Of a stretch of DNA of 64,000 nt, positions 34,437-45,230 are shown piece after piece. The stretch lies in contig CAWEMO010000002.1 in assembly GCA_963810195.1 (NCBI GenBank), positions 124,001 to 188,000 of the forward strand, given 5' to 3'. The position numbers and the translations under genes are program-made. A model generated the notes under the pieces. The model saw only the letters and a program-made list of their open reading frames with translations. It ran no database searches and had not been told where the DNA came from. Source of the DNA: Chersky-840 sp963810195. Its GTDB lineage: Bacteria; Actinomycetota; Acidimicrobiia; Acidimicrobiales; UBA8190. Numbering within the stretch: position 1 is the first letter of the stretch; every line of letters starts with the position of its first letter.

Positions 34437-35314
34437 GCGCCCGATCGGCTCAGGGCGTCGAACTGCTCGTCGGAGAGCACCACGGCGGATGCCGCACAGT
34501 TCTCCTCGAGATGGGCGACTTTCGAGGTGCCCGGGATGGGGAGCATGGCCGGCGAGCGGCGCAGCAACCACGCCAGGGCCACCTGGGCCGGGGTGGCGCC
34601 GGCGGCCTGGGCGACGTCCGCCACCGCACCGCGCGCCGCGCTCAGCGTCCCGTCCGCGATCGGGAACCACGGGATGAAGCCGATCCCTTCGGCCTCGCAG
34701 TGCTCGAGCACCTGCTCGGACCGCCGGTTGGCCAGGTTGTACAAGTTCTGGACCGAGACGATGGGGACGACCTGGCGAGCGGCCTCGATCTCTGCCACGG
34801 CGACCTCGGACAAGCCGACGTGGCGCACCTTGCCCTCGTCGCGCAGCTCTTTGAGGACCCCGAATTGCTCGGCGGCCGGGACCTTGGCGTCGATGCGGTG
34901 CAGCTGGAAGACATCGATGCATTCCAACCGCAGCCGGCGCAGGCTCATCAGGCACTCCTGACGCAGGTACTCGGGCCGCCCCACCGGTGGCCAGTCGGCC
35001 GGGTCGGGGCCGATTCGGGTCAGCCCCGCCTTGGTGCCGATGACGAGCCCTTCGGGATACGGGTGCAGCGCCTCGCAGATGAGCTCCTCGGACACATACG
35101 GCCCGTAGGAGTCGGCGGTGTCGATGAAATCCACGCCGAGCTCGACAGCGCGGCGCAACACCCGGACGCATTCGTCGTGGTCCTCGGGCGGTCCCCAGAT
35201 CCCCGGCCCCGTGATCCGCATGGCACCGAAGCCCATCCGGTGGACGGGCAGGTCCCCGAGGGTGAAGGTTCCGCTCGAGGCCACGGGCCGGTCTGTCTTC
35301 GGGGTCACGTCCAC
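34433..35314 (-). CDS. aldo/keto reductase
   Basis: A 293-residue NADPH-dependent reductase. Catalytic tetrad residues are visible: Asp and Tyr in DFIDTADSYG, Lys in VIGTKAGL and His in DVFQLHRIDA. The NADPH-binding end reads LPIPGTSKVAHLEENCAASAVVL. It resembles the oxidoreductase group near YajO/Tas. It is translationally coupled to the PAP2 gene (ATGA) and may form one operon with the amine oxidase. Confidence 0.88.
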   Translation of the reverse strand: MDVTPKTDRPVASSGTFTLGDLPVHRMGFGAMRITGPGIWGPPEDHDECVRVLRRAVELGVDFIDTADSYGPYVSEELICEALHPYPEGLVIGTKAGLTRIGPDPADWPPVGRPEYLRQECLMSLRRLRLECIDVFQLHRIDAKVPAAEQFGVLKELRDEGKVRHVGLSEVAVAEIEAARQVVPIVSVQNLYNLANRRSEQVLEHCEAEGIGFIPWFPIADGTLSAARGAVADVAQAAGATPAQVALAWLLRRSPAMLPIPGTSKVAHLEENCAASAVVLSDEQFDALSRSGA

Positions 35315-35414
35315 CTCCTCGGTGCACCGGGTCGGCGCCGTTCCATCCTTCCACCTGCGTCCCGGCTCCGATCCCCACCCGGCCGAATTGCCGCCGGAAT
35401 TCGCCGGGAGGCCC

Positions 35415-37025
35415 TCAGTCGAACGCGACCGGGAACCACCCCGTCACCGATGCGTCGAGGGACCGCTCGGCCTGGACCCGCGCCCGGTCCGCCTCGGCCC
35501 GGTCGACGGGCTCGAAGCACACGGTGTCGCCCGGACGACACCGCCCGAGCACCCCGAGATCGGCCTGCACCACCGTGGCCACGACCGGGTAGCCCCCGAC
35601 GGTGGCGTGGTCGCACAACAGCACCACGGGCTGACCGTCGGGCGGGACCTGCACCGCGCCGGTCACCATTCCCCGTGAGGCGATACCCGGAGCGGGGGTG
35701 TCGAGGGCTTCGTCTCCGTGCAGGCGCACCCCCATGCGGTCGCTCGAGGCCGACACCTCCCACGCGGTGGCGGCGAGGCGGTTCGAGGCGCCGGGCCCGA
35801 ATTCGTCGGGCCCCGGGATGACGCGCACCCGGTGGGGGCCCGACCCCCGGCCCGGGCGGGTGAGCCTCCCCCGGGGCCGTCCCGAGGGGCCGATGCCCAG
35901 GACGTCCCCGGGGCGCAGCGCTCCCGGGCCCAGGCCGGTCAGCACGTCCGAGGACCGGCTGCCGAAGACGGGCGTGACGTCGAGCCCGCCGGAGACCGCC
36001 ACGTAACACCGCAGGTCGTCGAGCGTCCTCCCCACCGAGAGCTCCTGGCCCGGGGAGACCGGGACCACCGTGTCGACGGCGATGGGCCGTCCGTCGATGC
36101 TCACCTCGGCCTCGCCCACCACGGCGAGGTGCGCGGTCTGGTCGAAGCGCAGCCGGGGCCCGAGCGCGGTCACCTCGAGCGCCGCCGCCCCGTCGTCGTT
36201 CCCGACCAGCCGGTTGGCGGCGCGCAGGGCGGAGGGGTCGGCGGCCCCGGCATGGGGCACCCCCAACCGGGCCACACCCAGGCGCCCGAGATCCTGCACC
36301 ATCGACAGCAGTCCGGGCGCCTGCACCTCCGCGGTGCGGGCCGTGGCCGGGCGCAACGGGGCGCGGGCCCGTGGCGTCAGGGCACCGGGGTCGGCCACGG
36401 GCCGGAACCGGATCCTGTCGCCGGGGCGCAGGGCCGCGAACGGCGGCGCCTCGGGGTCGAAGAGCTCGAACCCGGTGCGGCCGAGCAGTTGCCAGCCACC
36501 GGGGGAGGCCTGGGGGTAGATGCCCGCGAACCCTCCTCCGATGCCCACCGAACCGCCGGCCACCGAGCTCCGGGGGGTGCTCCGACGGGGGACGGCCGCC
36601 AGGGAGGGCGCCAAGCCCTCGAGGTACGCGAAACCCGGGAGGAACCCGATGAAGGCGACTTCGAGACCGCTGCCCACCAGCTGGTCGACCACGGCGTCCC
36701 GAGACATGCCGGCCATCATCGCCACGTCGTCGAGATCGGGGCCGTCGAACGCGACCGGGATCTCGAGCCGCCGCGTGGACGCCGGGTCCGGTGCCGATCC
36801 CGGGATCCGGGCCAGCTCCTCTCCCAGGGCGCTGGTGTCGGTGACAGCGGGATCGGTGACCACCGTCACCGACCGGTACCCGACCACGACGTCCTCGACC
36901 CCCTGCCAACCCGCGTCCGAGACCGCCGCCGCCAAGCCGTGGGCTTCGGCGACCGAGCCGACTTCCGCCACCAACGCCCCGTCCCCGAAGGGGCGGACGT
37001 CGCGGGCCGCCCCCCGAGCGCTCAC
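35415..37025 (-). CDS. 5-oxoprolinase subunits B and C fused (PxpBC, KipI-KipA fusion)
   Basis: A 536-residue fusion. Residues 1 to about 220 are the PxpB/KipI domain (RPFGDGALVAEVG, FIGFLPGFAYLEGL, PRRSTPRSSVAGGSVGIGG). From about 235 to the end is the PxpC/KipA domain (LLSMVQDLGRLGVARLGVP, AGAADPSALRAANRLVGN, PVVLLCDHATVGGYPVVATV). With PxpA it forms the ATP-dependent 5-oxoprolinase recycling pyroglutamate to glutamate. B and C are separate in E. coli; fusion is known in many actinobacteria. It follows pxpA by 45 bases. Confidence 0.9.
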   Translation of the reverse strand: MSARGAARDVRPFGDGALVAEVGSVAEAHGLAAAVSDAGWQGVEDVVVGYRSVTVVTDPAVTDTSALGEELARIPGSAPDPASTRRLEIPVAFDGPDLDDVAMMAGMSRDAVVDQLVGSGLEVAFIGFLPGFAYLEGLAPSLAAVPRRSTPRSSVAGGSVGIGGGFAGIYPQASPGGWQLLGRTGFELFDPEAPPFAALRPGDRIRFRPVADPGALTPRARAPLRPATARTAEVQAPGLLSMVQDLGRLGVARLGVPHAGAADPSALRAANRLVGNDDGAAALEVTALGPRLRFDQTAHLAVVGEAEVSIDGRPIAVDTVVPVSPGQELSVGRTLDDLRCYVAVSGGLDVTPVFGSRSSDVLTGLGPGALRPGDVLGIGPSGRPRGRLTRPGRGSGPHRVRVIPGPDEFGPGASNRLAATAWEVSASSDRMGVRLHGDEALDTPAPGIASRGMVTGAVQVPPDGQPVVLLCDHATVGGYPVVATVVQADLGVLGRCRPGDTVCFEPVDRAEADRARVQAERSLDASVTGWFPVAFD

Positions 37026-37070
37026 GATGCGGCGCCGATCACGAAGTCCCCTCCAGGCTCACGTGACGGC

Positions 37071-37862
37071 TCACGTGACGAACGGGAGCAGGGTCACTCC
37101 GGCCCCCTCGAGAGCCTGGCGGACGCGCCGGGCCAGCGCCCCGGCCCCTGGGGTGTCGCCGTGAACGCAGATCGACGACGCTTCCAGGCCGATCGTTGTC
37201 CCGTCGTCGGCGGTCACGTGACGGTGGAGCGCGATGTCGACGGCCTGTCTTGCCACCAAAGCCGGGTCGGTGAGCACCGACCCGGCGCTGCTCCGGGGGG
37301 CGAGGCGCCCGTCGGGCCGGTAGGCGCGATCCGCGAAGCCTTCGGTGGCGACCCGCACCCCTGCCGACTCGACGACCTCGACGGCGCGCGAGCCTGCCGG
37401 GGCGAGCAGGACGAGGCCCCCCGCCCGTTGGAGTGCCTCGGCGACCGCTCGGGCGCACTCCTCGTCGTCCGCCATCCGGTGGTAGAGGGCGCCGTGCGGC
37501 TTCACGTAGCGGACCCGGGTCCCACACGCGCGCGCCGCGGCGTCGAGAGCTTCGACCTGGTCCAGCACCGCCGCGGTGATCTGGGCCGGGGCCAGGTCCA
37601 TGGGGCGGCGGCCGAACCCCTCTCGGTCGGGATAGGAGGGATGGGCGCCGACGACGACCCCTCGCCGTGCGGCGGCCTCCACGGTGCGACGCATGGTGCG
37701 GGGATCCCCGGCGTGCACGCCGCAGGCCACGCTGGCGCTCGTCACCAGGTCGAAGAGCAGGGCGTCGTCGGCGCCCTCTCCGACGTCTGCGTTCAGATCG
37801 ACCGAGGGCGCCGGAGGCGTCGGTAGCCGAGAGCTCGGCGACACTGGAGAGCTCGGCGACAC
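37071..37862 (-). CDS. pxpA: 5-oxoprolinase subunit A (LamB/YcsF family)
   Basis: A 263-residue PxpA: VDLNADVGEG, VACGVHAGDPRTMRRTVEAA, VGAHPSYPDREGFGRRPMD, YVKPHGALYHRM and ICVHGDTPGAGALA are family signatures. GTG 37862 is chosen because GGAG lies six bases upstream and it clears the preceding gene by 19 bases; GTG 37844 lies in a second copy of an 18-base tandem repeat, so the N-terminus is VSPSSPVSPSSRLP before the conserved VDLNADVGEG. The extra 23 residues are unusual for the family. Confidence 0.88.
   Translation of the reverse strand: MSPSSPVSPSSRLPTPPAPSVDLNADVGEGADDALLFDLVTSASVACGVHAGDPRTMRRTVEAAARRGVVVGAHPSYPDREGFGRRPMDLAPAQITAAVLDQVEALDAAARACGTRVRYVKPHGALYHRMADDEECARAVAEALQRAGGLVLLAPAGSRAVEVVESAGVRVATEGFADRAYRPDGRLAPRSSAGSVLTDPALVARQAVDIALHRHVTADDGTTIGLEASSICVHGDTPGAGALARRVRQALEGAGVTLLPFVT
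37829..37862. repeat. tandem 18-bp repeat at the pxpA start
   Basis: GAGAGCTCGGCGACAC occurs at 37829-37844 and 37847-37862 with an 18-base period, encoding (P)VSPSS twice. It places two possible GTG starts 18 bases apart. Confidence 0.8.
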
Positions 37863-37881
37863 AGGCCGCTCCGAGGACGGC

Positions 37882-39438
<1,557 letters not shown>

Positions 39439-39455
39439 GACGTGCAGTCCAGCAG

Positions 39456-40832
39456 TCAGTCGAGCAGGTTGCCGGGCCCGAGGATCCCGTGAGGGTCGAA
39501 GGCGCGTTTGACGGCCCGCATGAGCTCCACCTTCACAGGGTCCTCCAACTCCAGGAAGTACTTCTTCTTCTCGGTGCCGATGCCGTGCTCGCCCGAGATC
39601 GCCCCGCCCAGGCCCATGCCGGCGCGGAACACCGCCCGCAGCACCTCGGTGCGCCGCTCGGTGTCGGGCTGGAACACCGAGAGGTGGACGTTGCCGTCGC
39701 CCACGTGCCCGCACCCGGTGATGAGCGCGCCGTGGCGCTCCGCCACCTCGGCCACCGCCGTCATGTACCGGGGGATGGCGGCCCGTGGCACGACGAGGTC
39801 GACGATGTCGTCCGCCCCGGCTGCCTTGGCCACGAAGAACGCCTTCTCCCTGGCGCTGATGAGCTGGGTGGCGGCGTGGGCCGGCAGGACGTAGACCTCC
39901 ATGGCGCCGAGCTCCACGAGCACCTCGCCGAGCGACTCCACGTCCTGCTCGAGGCGGTCCTCGTGCGAGTTCTCGAGCACGATCACGAGGTAGGCGAGCG
40001 CGGCCTCGCGCACCTGCTCGGGGATGCCGAGGTCGAGGCCCACATTGGCGGTGATGGCGGCCATCGTGATCATGTCGACGTACTCCAGGATGAGCGGGCC
40101 GACCCCGTGGGCGACGATCCGGGGAACCGCCGCGGTGACCTCCTCGAGCGTGGTGAAGGGGGCCAGCACCGTCGACGCGTGGGCCAGACGGGGCTGGAGC
40201 TTCAGGGTGGCCTCGGTGACGAGGGCGAGCGTGCCCTCGGAGCCCACGATGAGCTGGGTCAGGTCGTAGCCGGTCGAGGTCTTCACGAACTTCCCGCCGG
40301 TGCGGATCACGTCCCCGCTGGCGAGCACGGCCTCGAGCCCGAGCACGTGATGTCGTGTCACCCCGTACTTGATGGCCCGCATCCCGCCCGCGTTGGTGGC
40401 CACGTTGCCCCCGAGCGACGCGGTGACCTCGCCGGGGAACACCGGGTAGACGAGCCCGTGCTCAGCAGCGGCGCGGTTGAGCTCCTCGAGGGTGACGCCG
40501 GGCTGGACCACCGCCACGTGGTTGGCGAGGTCGATCTCGAGGATGGCGTTCATCCGTTCGAAGGAGACGAGGATCCCGTCCCCGGGCGAGATGGCGGCTC
40601 CCGAAAGCCCCGTACCGCTGCCCCGGGCGGTCACCGGGAGGTGCAGCTCGTCGGCGATCTTGAGCACCGCCGACACCTCCGCGGTGGACGCCGGCCGCAC
40701 GACGGCCAGAGGGACGCTGGGCGTGGCGGTGAGGGCCTCGTCGTGGGCGTAGTCGGGGGAGACGTCGTCCCCGGCGAGGACGTTGCCGGCGCCCACGACG
40801 TCGGCGAGCAACTCGACGATCTCGGCCACCAC
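39456..40832 (-). CDS. FAD-linked D-2-hydroxyacid oxidase/dehydrogenase (GlcD-like)
   Basis: A 458-residue VAO-type flavoprotein. The FAD PCMH domain has PVTARGSGTGLSGAAIS and FPGEVTASLGGNVATNAGGMRAIKYG; the C-terminal half ends GHVGDGNVHLSVF, ISGEHGIGTEKKKYF and FDPHGILGPGNLLD, all diagnostic for GlcD / D-lactate dehydrogenase 2. It oxidises a D-2-hydroxy acid such as glycolate or D-lactate to the 2-oxo acid. First gene of the GlcD-IlvX-PxpA-PxpBC operon; a 2-oxo acid product could feed the following ThDP enzyme (inference). Confidence 0.9.
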   Translation of the reverse strand: MVAEIVELLADVVGAGNVLAGDDVSPDYAHDEALTATPSVPLAVVRPASTAEVSAVLKIADELHLPVTARGSGTGLSGAAISPGDGILVSFERMNAILEIDLANHVAVVQPGVTLEELNRAAAEHGLVYPVFPGEVTASLGGNVATNAGGMRAIKYGVTRHHVLGLEAVLASGDVIRTGGKFVKTSTGYDLTQLIVGSEGTLALVTEATLKLQPRLAHASTVLAPFTTLEEVTAAVPRIVAHGVGPLILEYVDMITMAAITANVGLDLGIPEQVREAALAYLVIVLENSHEDRLEQDVESLGEVLVELGAMEVYVLPAHAATQLISAREKAFFVAKAAGADDIVDLVVPRAAIPRYMTAVAEVAERHGALITGCGHVGDGNVHLSVFQPDTERRTEVLRAVFRAGMGLGGAISGEHGIGTEKKKYFLELEDPVKVELMRAVKRAFDPHGILGPGNLLD

Positions 40833-40966
40833 TGCCTCCTGCTCGGTCCTCCTCCACCCTAGGGCGCCCTCCGGCCCGTACCGGACCGCGCTGGCGGCGC
40901 ACGCGGCGTCCGGACGGACCGGAGGTGAACATGGGGCATGGTTCGGGTGGGGAAGGATCTACGCCG

Positions 40967-42154
40967 ATGAACTGGGTCGACTACGCGCTGCTCGTCGTCG
41001 TGGCGCTGGCGGGCATCCGCGGGCTGCGGGCGGGCGCCGCCATGCAGGTGTTGACCTACGGGGGCCTCTTCCTCGGCCTGTTCCTCGGCGCGCTCGTCGC
41101 GCCGTCGCTCGCCGAGCTGGTCCACGGCGCCACCGCCAAGGCGATCGTTGCCCTCGTCGTCCTGGTCGGCGCGGCCACCATCGTGAGCGGCCTGGGCAGG
41201 CTGCTCGGGGCCCACTCGGGCCGCTTCCTGCACCGGGTGCGGCTGGGCCCTGTCGACTCCGCGTTCGGTGTTGTGGTTGCCGTCGTGGTCGCGCTCGTCG
41301 TCGCCTGGCTCTTGGCCACCCTGGTGCAGGCGAGCCAGTTCACCGCCCTGGACCGGTCGGTGCAGCAGTCGCGGATCGTGCGCGCCCTCGACAACGTGCT
41401 CCCCCCGATCCCGACGGTGTTCGCCCGGGTCGAGCGCTTCCTCGCCCACAGCGGCTTCCCCGTGGTCTTCGCCGGCATCCCGCCCCAGACGGCGGGACCC
41501 GTGTCCCTTCCGACCGACGCGTCGGCCCGGGCCGCCGTCCTGCATGCCGAAGGGTCGACCGTGCAGGTGGCCGGCTCGGGCTGTGGGGTGATCCAGGAGG
41601 GCTCGGGCTTCGTGGTGGCCCCCGGACTCGTCGTCACCAACGCGCACGTCGTGGCGGGGATCGCCGCGCCCAGCGTCATCGACTCGAGCGGGCGCCACCC
41701 GGCCACCGCCGCGCTGTTTGACCCCAAGCTGGACATCGCCGTGTTGCGCGTGCCCGGTCTCGCCGACCCCGTTCTCTCTGTCGACCCCACGGTCGTGCCA
41801 CGCGGCACCACCGGTGTGGTCATGGGGTATCCCGGCGGCGGGCCCCTCACCGCCCGAAAGGCTGGCGTCGCCGCCGCCTTCGAAGCCGTGGGGCTCGACA
41901 TCTACGGGAACTCGCAGACGACCCGCGAGATCTACCAGCTCGAAGCGGTGGTGCAGCCGGGCAATTCGGGTGGCCCCCTCGTGGCGTCGGGCGACCGGGG
42001 CATCGCCGACGGCACCGTCATCGGCGTCGTGTTCGCGCGCTCGACCACCAACACCGACGTGGGCTACGCGCTCGCCATGCCCGCCGTCGCCGCCGACGTG
42101 GCCCGCGCACAGGCCACGTCGGCGGCGGTGGGCACCGGGGGCTGCGTCTCGTAG
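40967..42154 (+). CDS. MarP-like membrane-anchored trypsin-fold serine protease
   Basis: A 395-residue protein: about four N-terminal CvpA-like membrane helices (residues 1-140), then a trypsin-fold protease. The catalytic triad is H227 in VTNAHVV, D256 in LDIAVLR and S334 in GNSGGPL. This is the architecture of mycobacterial MarP (Rv3671c), a periplasmic protease required for survival in acid and oxidative stress. ATG 40967 gives a MarP-like N-terminus (MNWVDYALLVVVAL) with GGAAGG upstream. It starts a plus-strand group but is separated by 35 bases from the GH15 gene. Confidence 0.88.
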   Translation: MNWVDYALLVVVALAGIRGLRAGAAMQVLTYGGLFLGLFLGALVAPSLAELVHGATAKAIVALVVLVGAATIVSGLGRLLGAHSGRFLHRVRLGPVDSAFGVVVAVVVALVVAWLLATLVQASQFTALDRSVQQSRIVRALDNVLPPIPTVFARVERFLAHSGFPVVFAGIPPQTAGPVSLPTDASARAAVLHAEGSTVQVAGSGCGVIQEGSGFVVAPGLVVTNAHVVAGIAAPSVIDSSGRHPATAALFDPKLDIAVLRVPGLADPVLSVDPTVVPRGTTGVVMGYPGGGPLTARKAGVAAAFEAVGLDIYGNSQTTREIYQLEAVVQPGNSGGPLVASGDRGIADGTVIGVVFARSTTNTDVGYALAMPAVAADVARAQATSAAVGTGGCVS

Positions 42155-42189
42155 CCCGCCTCGCGAGCCCATGGACCTCTGGGGTAAGA

Positions 42190-44187
42190 ATGGCGGCCGT
42201 GGCGCTGCGGATCGAGGACTACGGGATCATCGGGGACACCCACGCCGCGGCGCTGGTCGGCCGTAACGGGTCGATCGACTGGCTGTGCCTACCGCGCTTC
42301 GACTCCGACGCGTGCTTCGCGGCGCTGCTGGGCGACGACTCCCACGGGTACTGGCGCATCGCGCCGGCTTCGGACGACTACGAGGTGCGCCGCCGCTACC
42401 GCGGCGACACTCTTGTGCTCGAGACGGAATTCGAGACGGCGGACGGCGTGGCCAAGGTGGTCGACTGCATGCCCATCCGGGAGGATCGTCCCCAGGTGGT
42501 GCGGATGGTCGAGGCCACCGCCGGCCAGGTCGCCATGCGCATGGACCTCGTCATTCGCTTCGGCTACGGGTCGATGATCCCCTGGGTGCGGCGCGCCGAC
42601 GGCCTGCTGTGCGCCGTCGCCGGGCCCGACGCCCTGTCGCTGTGGACGCCCATCCGCACCCGGGGGGAGTCGATGACCACTGTGGCGGACTTCACGGTGA
42701 CCGGCACCGAGCACGTCCCGTTCGTCTTGACGTGGTACCCGTCGCACGAGACGCCACCGCGTCCCGTCGACGCCAGCTACGCGGTGCACGACACCCAGAT
42801 GTGGTGGGAGGACTGGGCCGCCACCTGTACGTTCGAGGGGGAGTGGCGCGATGCCGTCATGCGCTCGCTCATCACCCTGAAGGCCCTCACCTATCAACCG
42901 ACGGGTGGGATCGTGGCGGCGGCCACGACGTCGCTTCCCGAGACCCTCGGAGGCGAGCGCAACTGGGACTACCGCTACTGCTGGCTGCGCGACGCCACGC
43001 TCACCCTCGAGTCGCTCATGCGGGGCGGATTCCACGAGGAGGCCCTGGCGTGGCGCGACTGGCTGTTGCGCGCCGTGGCCGGGGACGTGACCAAGCTGCA
43101 GATCATGTACGGGCCGGCCGGCGAGCGCCGGCTCAGCGAGTGGGAGGTCGACTGGCTCCCGGGCTACGAGAACTCCGCCCCCGTGCGGGTGGGCAATGCC
43201 GCCTCGGGACAATTCCAGCTGGACGTGTACGGCGAGGTGCTGTCCGCGCTGTTCGAGGCGTCCGAAGTGGGCAGCCCGCTCAGCTCTTCGGCCTGGGACC
43301 TGCAGACCGCGCTCGTGGAGTTCGTCGAGCGGAGCTGGGAGGAACCCGACGAGGGAATCTGGGAGGTCCGCGGACCGCGCCGGCACTTCACGCACTCCAA
43401 GGTCATGGCCTGGGTCGCCGTCGACCGGGCGGTGCGCACCATCGAGGACTTCAAGGTCGAAGGGCCCCTCGAGCGCTGGCGCGACCTGCGCGACCGCATC
43501 CACGACGAGGTGTGCACCAAGGGGTACGACGCCGATGTCGGGGCCTTCACGCAGTACTACGGGTCCGACGCCCTCGACGCCAGCCTCCTCATGATCCCGC
43601 TCGTGGGGTTCCTGCCGGCCACCGACGAGCGGGTGCGCTCCACCATCGAAGCCGTCGAGCGCGGGCTCACCGAGGACGGCTTCGTGCTGCGCTACCGGAC
43701 GCAGGACAGCGGAGGCGTCGACGGGCTCACCGGGCACGAGGGCGCGTTCCTGGCGTGCTCGTTCTGGATGGCCGACTGCCTGTACATGATCGGCCGCTAT
43801 GACGACGCGCACGCCATGTTCGACCGGCTCGTCGGCCTGCGCAACGACCTCGGCCTGCTCGCCGAGGAGTACGACGTGTCGGCCAAGCGCCAGGTCGGCA
43901 ACTTCCCGCAGGCGTTCTCCCACGTGTCGCTCGTCAACGCAGCGTTCAACCTCTCGGGCCATCCCGCCATGGAGGACCAGATCGTGGCCGGCGTCCACCT
44001 CCTCAGGGGCACCGGGCACCGGTGGGGGCGGTCGAGGACCATGCGCGGCTTCCTCCCGGCGCGTCGCTCGGACCCCCGAGACCCAGTTCATCGAGACGTA
44101 GTCGATCGAGACGCAGATCATCAAGGCCCAGATCCACACGACCCAGACCCCGAAACGAAGAACACGAAGTGGAGGCGGGCGCGATGA
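42190..44187 (+). CDS. glycoside hydrolase family 15 (trehalase-like)
   Basis: A 665-residue GH15 enzyme. The N-terminal domain opens RIEDYGIIGDTHAAALVGR then NGSIDWLCLPRFDSDACFA, and the barrel has RNWDYRYCWLRDATLTLESL, WEVDWLPGYENSAPVRVGN and FSHVSLVNAAFNLSG. Actinobacterial relatives of this form act as trehalases (as in mycobacteria) or glucoamylases. After about residue 620 the tail is a low-complexity DPRDPVHRDVVDRDADHQ-type segment from degenerate repeats. Its stop overlaps the next start (ATGA), coupling it to a glucose dehydrogenase, which supports a glucose-releasing role. Confidence 0.88.
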   Translation: MAAVALRIEDYGIIGDTHAAALVGRNGSIDWLCLPRFDSDACFAALLGDDSHGYWRIAPASDDYEVRRRYRGDTLVLETEFETADGVAKVVDCMPIREDRPQVVRMVEATAGQVAMRMDLVIRFGYGSMIPWVRRADGLLCAVAGPDALSLWTPIRTRGESMTTVADFTVTGTEHVPFVLTWYPSHETPPRPVDASYAVHDTQMWWEDWAATCTFEGEWRDAVMRSLITLKALTYQPTGGIVAAATTSLPETLGGERNWDYRYCWLRDATLTLESLMRGGFHEEALAWRDWLLRAVAGDVTKLQIMYGPAGERRLSEWEVDWLPGYENSAPVRVGNAASGQFQLDVYGEVLSALFEASEVGSPLSSSAWDLQTALVEFVERSWEEPDEGIWEVRGPRRHFTHSKVMAWVAVDRAVRTIEDFKVEGPLERWRDLRDRIHDEVCTKGYDADVGAFTQYYGSDALDASLLMIPLVGFLPATDERVRSTIEAVERGLTEDGFVLRYRTQDSGGVDGLTGHEGAFLACSFWMADCLYMIGRYDDAHAMFDRLVGLRNDLGLLAEEYDVSAKRQVGNFPQAFSHVSLVNAAFNLSGHPAMEDQIVAGVHLLRGTGHRWGRSRTMRGFLPARRSDPRDPVHRDVVDRDADHQGPDPHDPDPETKNTKWRRAR

Positions 44188-45230
44188 AAGCCCTGACGGT
44201 GCAGCCCCTGATGGCGGGCTCGGCCCGGCTCGACGACGTCGACGAGCCTCCGGAGTCCGACGGTGCGGTCCTCGTGGCGGGCCTCGCCCTCGGGGTGTGC
44301 GGCACCGACATCGAGATCGTGTCGGGCGCTTACGGGTGGGCGCCTCCCGGACGCGACCGCCTCGTCCTCGGTCACGAGTCACTGGGCCGCGTCCTCGAAG
44401 CGCCCGCGGGCGCACCGGTGGCTCCCGGGGACCTCGTCGTCGGCATCGTCCGGCTCCCCGACCCCGTGCCGTGCGGCAACTGCGCGGTGGGGGAATGGGA
44501 CTTCTGTCATAACGGCCTGTACACCGAACACGGCATCAAGAGCCATGACGGGTACGGCTCGGAGCGCTGGCGCATCCATCCGGAGTACGCCGTGAAGGTC
44601 GACCCCGGTCTGGGGGCGCTCGGGGTGCTCATGGAGCCGACCAGCGTGGTGGCCAAGGCCTGGGAGCAGGTCGACCGCATCGGCGGGCGCGCCCACTGGG
44701 ACCCCCAGAACGTCGTCATCACCGGGGCCGGGCCCATCGGCCTGCTGGCCGCCATGATCGGGATGGAGCGGGGGCTCGACGTGCACGTCTTCGACCAGGT
44801 CACCACCGGCACCAAGCCCGACCTCGTCGCGGCGCTCGGGGCCACGTACCACACCGGTCGGATCGAGCGCTCCTGCCCGCACCCCGACATCGTGATCGAG
44901 TGCACCGGGGTGGCGTCGCTGGTGTTCGACGCCATGGAGCACCTGAACCCCGGCGGGGTGGCGTGTCTCACCGGGGTGTCGTCGGGCCGCCACGCCCTGA
45001 AGGTCGACGCGTCGATGCTCAACCGGTCGATGGTCCTCGAGAACCAGGCCGTGGTGGGCTCTGTGAACGCCAATCACCGCCACTACCAGGCCGCCGCCGA
45101 CGCGCTCATGAAGGCCGACCGCGACTGGATCTCCAAGCTCGTGACGAGGCGCGTGCCCCTCGATCACTGGCAGGACGCGCTGGCCCGGCAGCCCGACGAC
45201 GTCAAGGTGGTGATCGAGGTCGGCGCGTGA
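44184..45230 (+). CDS. zinc-dependent glucose 1-dehydrogenase-like MDR enzyme
   Basis: A 348-residue medium-chain dehydrogenase. The zinc ligands are in GVCGTDIEIV and GHESLGR; PVPCGNCAVGEWDFC is a partial structural-zinc loop. YTEHGIKSHDGYGSERWRIH and the cofactor motif VVITGAGPIGLLAAMIG match archaeal-type glucose 1-dehydrogenases more than alcohol dehydrogenases. It would oxidise glucose to gluconolactone. It overlaps the GH15 gene by 4 bases and the downstream hydrolase by 4 (GTGA), so the three are one translational unit. Confidence 0.85.
   Translation: MKALTVQPLMAGSARLDDVDEPPESDGAVLVAGLALGVCGTDIEIVSGAYGWAPPGRDRLVLGHESLGRVLEAPAGAPVAPGDLVVGIVRLPDPVPCGNCAVGEWDFCHNGLYTEHGIKSHDGYGSERWRIHPEYAVKVDPGLGALGVLMEPTSVVAKAWEQVDRIGGRAHWDPQNVVITGAGPIGLLAAMIGMERGLDVHVFDQVTTGTKPDLVAALGATYHTGRIERSCPHPDIVIECTGVASLVFDAMEHLNPGGVACLTGVSSGRHALKVDASMLNRSMVLENQAVVGSVNANHRHYQAAADALMKADRDWISKLVTRRVPLDHWQDALARQPDDVKVVIEVGA

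Noticed and set aside
35718..37826. Long open frame of about 700 codons on the plus strand opposite the Pxp genes
   Set aside because: Antisense shadow of pxpBC/pxpA; composition is Arg/Gly/Asp-rich with no domain, typical of high-GC antisense frames.
42289..44415. About 700-codon minus-strand frame opposite the GH15 gene
   Set aside because: Antisense shadow without recognisable motifs; the plus strand encodes a complete GH15 enzyme.
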